The position numbers and the translations under genes were made by a program. From positions 1 to 50,334 of the forward strand of contig QPMI01000326.1 of assembly GCA_004431415.1 (NCBI GenBank): a stretch of DNA of 50,334 nucleotides, given 5' to 3'. Position 1 is the first letter of the stretch. Each line of letters starts with the position of its first letter. The DNA is from Cyanophora paradoxa. Taxonomy: Eukaryota; Glaucocystophyceae; Cyanophorales; Cyanophoraceae. The notes under the pieces are model-generated. The model saw nothing but the letters and a program-made list of their open reading frames with translations, searched no databases and was not told where the DNA came from. This document shows, in pieces, positions 44,374-50,334 of this stretch.

Positions 44374-47300
44374 ATGCCGCCTGAAGTGCCGAGCATGCCC
44401 GTGGGCAGCATTCCCGAAACGTGGGCCGACGAACCCACACGATGCGTCTGCGGCAGCAGCGAGGACTCGGGCGGACTCGTGCGTACAAGGAGTTGCTGTC
44501 ATATGCAACCCGCTCCGCGCACCTCGCTGACGACCCGTTGATAGATGCTTCAGTGCGATCGCTGCAAGGTTTGGCAGCACGGGCCCTGCGTTGGGTACCA
44601 AGTGGCTTCGAGAGTCCCCGACGTGCGCATGCGGTTGCGCAAAACCCTCCAAAACGTCTCGCCTGACGCGTATCGCGCAAGCAGGAGTATCTCTGCGAGA
44701 GGTTATATCTTTTCTTTTTGCCGCCGCCGGTCTGGGCGCTGATCTGTGTTTCTCTTCGGACAGGTGTCGGCCAGTCGAGGTTTCTTGCAGCTGCGGACAG
44801 GTATGGCATTATCGATTCATTGTTTCGTTTTTCCTGACTGTGGGACATGCGCCGGCGCCGCAGACTCATCAGCACGAAAAACTGGTGCAATGTCGAAGGT
44901 GCTTTCGGTGGCAGCACGAGCGTTGCGAGCATGAAGCCGGCATTCAAGTCGACTCTTTACACCACTTTTGCTTCTCTTGTTCACGCCGTCCCGGGCGGAA
45001 GCCCGCCGCGATGCGGAAGTGCGAGCTGGCCTCGTCTGCCTCGCGCCTCCGCACGGGCTGATCCATTCTTTTCCCTTCCGCAGAGCTCTCGAAGATTTTC
45101 CGGACGCTGGGGTGCCGGGATACCCCGGGCCTGCGCGCGGGAATGGGAGGGGCCGCGGAGCCTCGCGCGGGCGCGGCGCGGGACGTGGCCGCAACTGTCA
45201 CACAACCGCGTTCAAGTCTACAGGAGAGGTGCTCTTTTTCGAAGTCCCGGTTTTGTACGCGAGGCCTGATATCGCCTGCAGGAGGTGTCGGATTCCGAGA
45301 TCGACAAGGCGCAGATCCTGTTTGAGTTCGTGGCGAGCAGCAGCCTTCGCATCAGCCTCGTTGTGCGCGCGCCATCATGCTCCGAAGCCATCGCGCTCCA
45401 TGATTCTTGCCTGAACGCGGCGCAGGAGGACTACCGTCTCGCGAGCAAGGCCGGCGTGGGGCAGGAGTGGGCGGAGGGCAGCAGCGTGGCAGCCATGAGG
45501 GCGTCGCTAGTGCAAAAGTACCAGCGCGTCTACCGGGAGAGCCGGCGGGAAGACAAGGGGGACGTCGTCAGCGGCCTCTCCCTCCTGCTGCACCGGCCGC
45601 GGCCGGAAGTCGAGCCCCTGTTCCTCAACGGCCACTCGGAGGCGGCGGCGCACGACCGCGTCGTCCCCAGGACGCCGCCGGCGGACCCGGCGCCGACGGA
45701 GAGCAAGGCGGGCGTCAAGGCGGACCTGGAGAACATTGCGCTCTCCTCCCTGCTCGGCATGTCCGGCATGTTCTCCTCCGACGGCGCCGAGGCTGTCGTC
45801 CGCAGCGCCGCCGTCGAGCACCGCCCGTCGCAGCCGCAGCCGCAGCCGCAGCCACAGCCGCAGGCGCAGGCGCAGGCGCAGGCACAGCCGCCGGCGGAGC
45901 GGGGGCCGGCCGACGAGGGCGGGCACCAGCCCGTCTTCTCCACGCGCATCGCGTGGGGCGACGAGGAGCTCGCGGCCTCGCGGGCGGAGGCGGCGGGGCC
46001 GTGGCGGAGCGAGCCGCGGCGGCGGCGGCCCGTGCCGCTCGAGCCGGAGGACGCGGAGGAGGACGTGGAGGACCTGCAGGGCGACGAGGACGACGAGGAG
46101 GAGTGGGAGCCGACCCGCGGCCGCGCCTCGAGGGGCGCGGCGCCCGCGGCCGCTCCGCGAGGGGGCGCGGCGCCGGGCGCCGGCGAAACTCCACGCGGGG
46201 CGGGCGTGGCGCCGCGGCGGCGGCGGCATCGGCGGCGGACGCGGAGGGGAGCGCGGGCTCGGAGGCGGAGGGCGGGCAGCGGCGGCGGCGGGGGCGGCGC
46301 GGGCGTAGGAAATCGCCGGTGAACAGCGGGGACGAGGAGCGCAGCGGGTCGCGGGGGAGCTCCCGCGGGCCGTCGCGGGAGCCCTCGCCGGCGCGCCAGG
46401 CGGGGGCGGACGGGCCGCGGCCGGCCCGGCGGCTGCGGCGTCGCCGGCTTCGGCCTCGGCGGCTGCGGCGTCGCCGGCGGGGCGGGGCGGGACCGGGGAG
46501 GACGGGGAGGACGAGGTGATGGTGGAGATCGGGCGCGACTCCGGGCGAGCTGGGGCGAGCGGGGCCTCGCCAGCCCGCACGGGAGCGCCGCCTCGCCCTC
46601 GCCCATCGTCTGGGCCGGCGACGACCGCCCCAGCGACGAGGACTCGCCGGCGCCCCTCCGCGGGCCGAGGCCGGCGGGCGGGGGCCCCTCTCGCCGGGCG
46701 CGGCGCGGCACTCGACGGCCTCGTCGGGGAGCAGCAGCGCGGGGGCGGGCGGGGCGGCCTGCGCGCTGGTGCGGCTGCCGCGGCTGCAGCGGACGATGCT
46801 GGAGCCGCAGCGGGGCGACTTCGACCCGACGGCGCCCGACTGCTGCGACTCCGACCTCGCCGGGCTATTCCGCGCCCGCGGGGCGCCCCTCTCCCCGGGG
46901 ACCCCCACCCCGTCCTCCTCCTCGCCCCGCAAGCCCCAGCCCGGCCAGCTCCCGCCGCCCCAGCGCCTCCCCTCCCCGGCCCTGAAGCCGCAGCCGGCCC
47001 CGCCGGCAGCGATGGCGCCGCCGTCGCCGTTCGCGGCAGTTCCGGCGAGGGAGGCGGTCGTGGGGAAGGCGAGGGGCCCCGGAAGGAAGCGGGCGGCGCT
47101 GCAGTCGGCGAGCGAGACGGAGTCGGACGGGGCGTCGGGCGGCGAGGAGACGGCCGCCGAGCGCCGCAAGCAGGTGCAGAAGGAGCGACGCGAGGAGCGC
47201 CTCCGCAAGAAGCTCAGTGCGCGCACCGCCCCGCGCCGCGCGCGCCGGGATGCGAGCGGGGCGCAGCGATCCAGTCGTCGCTGGTGCCGGCGAGCACGCT

Positions 47301-50247
47301 GAGCCGGGAGGAGCGGAAGGCGCAGCAGCTCGCGCGGCTCTTCGAGCGGATGGAGGACCGCGCCTCACGCAAGCGCCGCCGCCCGGACGACTTCGCCAGC
47401 GCCGTGCGCCCCGCCGGCCCCGCCCGCCCCCCGCCGGGCGCGGTGGGTCGAGCGGCGCGGCAGCACGAGGGCGGGCGGAGGCGCGAGTCGGCCCGGGAGG
47501 CGTCGCGCGACTCGGAGGACGAGGAGGACGAGGACGACGAGGACGAGTCCGGCGGCTCCAGCAGCGGCCACGCCCCGCCCCCGAAGAAGAGTCCGCCTCC
47601 TCCCCGCGGCGCATGCGCCGGGGCGCGCTTCTCACTTCAGACGACCGCAGCACCCGTCTCGCCGGGCCCCAAGGCTGCGGAACGGGCGTCGGCCGAGGCG
47701 ATGCCTGCGCCTTCTTCGTCTTCGGCGCCAGCGTCGGTCGCTGTGCGCAAGTCGGGTGGCCGGCCTCCGAAGCTAGGCCGTCTGCCCCGCCCCAAGGCCC
47801 CCGACGAGGCCCCTCCGGCGCCGCCTCTGCCCCCGGCCCCCCGGGCCCCTCCCTCCCCGCCATCCGTGCCGTCTCCCGCCCGCTCGGCCGCCGCCGCCGC
47901 CCGGCATGCGGAGCCGGCGCCCCCGCCTTCGGCCTCGCAGCCGTCGGCCTCGCCTTCGGCACCCCCGCCGGCGGCGAGCGGGGCCGGCGACGCGAAGCGG
48001 CGCCACGGGAAGAAGGCTTTCCTGTTCAAGGACCTGTGCGCCGCCCCGCCCCGCCCCGCCCCGCTTCGCCCCCCTGCTGACCGAGCTGCGCGCAGCGAGG
48101 AGGCCAAGCCGGCCGCAGCGGCGCCGCAGCTGTCGCGCTTCATCATGGACCTGCCGCCCCTGACCCTCGCCGAGCCGGTCCTCTCCGCCCCTCCATCTCC
48201 CTCCCCGCCCGCCCCGGCCCCCGCCCCCTCTCGGCCCCCGCCCCTCCCCCGGCCCCCGCCCCCTCCTCGCCCCGCCCTCCCCCGCCCCCGCCGCCTCCTC
48301 AGCCCCCGCTCCGCCCCCGGCCCCCGCCCCTCTCAGCCCCCGCCCCGGCACGCGCCTCTCCTCAGCCCCCTGCCGCCCCGCCTCGGCCCCGCCGCCGCCG
48401 CCCGCTCCTGCCCCAGCCCCCGCACCGGCCCCGGCCCCGGAGCCCCGGGGCGGCCCTGGGCCTCAGCGGGGTGGGCGCGGGCCTCCCGTGCCGGGCGCAG
48501 CGCCGGCGTCGCCGGTGAAGGCGCGCCCGGGGCCGCCGCCCCCCGGCCGCGGCCCTCGAGCCGGAGCGCGCCAGCCCGCCCCCTGCCTCGCCCGCCCCGC
48601 CCCGCCCGGCCTCCGACCCCCGCCTCGCGCACCTCGCCCGGCCCCGCCGCCCCGCCGGCCCCCGAGCCGGCCCCGCGGAGCAGCGCGCGGAGGGCGCGTG
48701 AGCTCGCCCCGGGCGCCGGCGCTGGGTGTGCGCGTGGAGGGCCGCCCTCGCCTCAGGCGCGGCCCCTCGCGCCCCTCTCGCCCGTGTCACCGGGCTCGCC
48801 GGCCACCGCCCGCCCGGGCCCGCCGCCGCCGCCCGGGCGCCGGCATCGCCCCTCCGCGGCGCGCGGACCTGCAGGGCCGCCTGGCCCGCGCCGGCCCCGC
48901 GCCGCACGCTCCGACGCGGCGGCGGCGGCGGGGCCGAAGGCGGAGGCGCCGCGGAGCGCGGCGGCGGCGATCGGCGAGATGCTCGAGGCGGTCCACAAGA
49001 TCCGGCAGAGCATCGAGGGCTTCGCGGCGGGCCCGGCGCCCCGCCTGCCGCCGCCGGGCTCCTCCCCGGGCTGATGCGGGCGGTGCGGGCGCGGAGGAGT
49101 CGCTGCGGGCCAGCTGGCGCGGGGCGGCGAGGGGGGCCTGCGCGCCGCCTCGGAGACGCTCCTCGAGCTGCAGCGCACCGCCGCCGCCGCCATCGCTTCC
49201 ATCAACGCCCCCGCCCCGCCCCGCACCGCACCGGGCCCCGCCCCGGGCCCCGCCCCCGCCCTGCCGCCCGCCCCCGAGCCCCTGCCCGCGCCCCTCTGGC
49301 GTCCGCCGCGGGCGCCCCGAGGCGGCCTCGCCGGCAGTGCGGCCGACCTCCTCGCTGCGGTGCGCGCGCTCGTCCCCTTCCACCGCCGAGCCCCGCCGAC
49401 GCGCGCCCCGCAGGCAGGAACCGCCGGCCGAGGCGCGCCGCTTCTCGCGGAGCCCGGGGCGGGACGGAGGCCGGAGCCCGCCGCACGAGCACAAGCGGGA
49501 GCGCGCCTGGCCCCGCGAGCTCCTCCGCCCCGGTGGCTTCTCGTACGCCCCCACGGCTGCTGCCTACGGGCACGCGACACACGTGCGCCCCCGCCCCCGC
49601 CTCTGGTCTGTTGAGTTCCGGTCGCACAGTAACGCCTGCTGCAGGGCGACTCGGCTGGAGACCGCGATCGGTCCCGGGATCGCGATCGCGACCGGGAGCG
49701 CGACCGGGAGCGGGAGCGCGACCGGGAGCGCGAGCGCGAACGAGAGCGCGAACGGGAGCGGGAGCGGGAGCGGGAGCGGGAGGGGAGCAGGCGGCGGGAC
49801 GGGGGCATCAGCCCGCCGCCGCCGCTGCCCCGGGCGTATTTCACGCCGCCGCCGGCGCCCCTCGTGCCCTCCGCCGCCCTCCCCAACGGCTTCGCCCCCC
49901 ACCCCTACGTGAACCCCGCGGCCGCCGCGGCCGCTGCCGCAGCCGCCGTGGCCGCGGCTGTGGTGGCGCAGCCCCGCGGCGTGCGCTACAGCCCAGCGGA
50001 GGGCCGGGGCGGGCCGCAGCAGGCCCCGACCCGCGGCTGGGACCGCGACGGCCCGGGGGGACGCTTCCGGGAGGCGGAGCGGCCGCGGGAGCGCGGCGGG
50101 TGGGAGGGCCCGCCCCGGGAGCGCGGCGGGCGCGGTGGCTACGACTGGAACGGGCGCCGCTCGCCGCCGGGCGGCCGCCCGAAGCCAGCGGGGCCGCACC
50201 CTCGGGACGGGCCACATGCCTTTCAGGAACGCGTCCCGTTCCGCTGA
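44374..50247 (+). CDS. Tandem PHD-finger chromatin protein with Set3/MLL5-like LSREERK block and RD/RE tail
   Basis: Starts MPPEVPSMPVGSIPETW. PHD 1: RCVCGSSEDSGG/LMLQC then DRCKVWQHGPCVG, then EYLCER/CRP. PHD-like 2: VSCSCGQ/THQHEKLVQCRR, CFRWQHERCEHEAG, HHFCFSCSRRPGRK. Next is an RGG-type stretch (GRGRGASRGRGAGRGR), then VSDSEIDKAQILFEFV, a Gln/Pro repeat (45831-45890), acidic DEDDEEEWEP, then LQRTMLEPQRGDFDP, ERRKQVQKERREERLRKK and LSREERKAQQLARLFERMED. The last resembles the LSREERK...F-R-E helix of yeast Set3 and animal MLL5/SETD5, which also carry a similar PHD; no SET domain is seen. The end has RD/RE dipeptides (49655-49790), a poly-Ala run and VNPAAAA, and stops at 50247. It probably reads histone H3 marks. 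Between about 46150 and 46770 the best frame changes four times by one missing base. It may be two genes. Confidence 0.6.
45831..45890 (+). repeat. Gln-Pro/Gln-Ala codon repeat
   Basis: Tandem CAGCCG units pass into CAGGCG units inside the PHD gene, coding (QP)n then (QA)n. A likely length-variable microsatellite. Confidence 0.8.
49655..49790 (+). repeat. Arg-Asp/Arg-Glu dipeptide repeat
   Basis: Imperfect tandem CGCGAC / CGGGAG units encode alternating RD and RE, as in RNA-processing proteins (RED/SR-like). The tract lies in the last exon of the PHD gene. Confidence 0.8.
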
Positions 50248-50334
50248 GCGGGCCCTTCGAACGGGCCCTTTCTATCGGGCCGCGAGCGCTCGGCTGCGGC
50301 GCTCAACTTAGTAAGAAACTTTTTCTTTCGTCTG

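Noticed and set aside
45831-45890. CRISPR-like or satellite array
   Set aside because: It is an in-frame trinucleotide-type repeat encoding Gln-Pro and Gln-Ala inside a coding exon, with no spacers.

Overview
The window is nuclear DNA of a very GC-rich, gene-dense microbial eukaryote, most likely a unicellular alga or other protist. Evidence: spliceosomal introns in almost every gene, eukaryote-only proteins (Hakai, DHHC acyltransferase, Y-family polymerase with UBZ and PIP motifs, PHD finger protein), and one protein with an organelle-type leader. I cannot fix the lineage from sequence alone.

Layout: WD40/DCAF8-like protein (+, 61-2236); phospholipase D-like protein (+, 2894-4882, reading frame damaged); a 3.4-kb stretch with only a broken Ala-rich fragment; a very large DUF4062/STAND NTPase/LRR protein (-, 8292-13449); Hakai-type RING protein (-, 13912-15357); mitochondrial Hsp70 (+, 15606-18655); SK-like K+ channel with an IQ motif (+, 19877-22970); protein kinase (+, 23356-25731); cytochrome b561 (-); DHHC palmitoyltransferase (+); Tas-type aldo/keto reductase (-); ZRANB3-like HNH protein (+); a second, nonsense-mutated Tas-type copy (-); an unrelated aldo/keto reductase (+); a small basic protein (-); SbmA/YddA-type ABC transporter with organelle leader (+, 37595-41069); polymerase iota-like TLS polymerase (-, 41243-43606); and a long PHD-finger chromatin protein (+, 44374-50247). 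From about 25.7 kb to 44.4 kb the recognised genes alternate strictly in strand, with many short divergent and convergent gaps.

The genes do not form one pathway. Several concern genome maintenance or chromatin and RNA (polymerase iota-like, HNH protein, PHD protein, Hakai, DCAF8-like). The rest are transport, redox and signalling functions.

The most striking feature is the introns. They are short (mostly 50-90 nt), C-rich at the 5' end and G-rich at the 3' end, and carry a CTGA(C/G) box 13-25 nt before AG. A large share use GC instead of GT as donor. In several the two ends are perfectly complementary. The two Tas-type reductases share a 20-nt and a 9-nt microexon. Several long GC-rich exons also need a missing base restored to stay in frame, always in the same direction. 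This looks like consensus deletions or gene decay rather than biology, but it deserves checking. All exon boundaries are read by eye from protein-family continuity and splice motifs.
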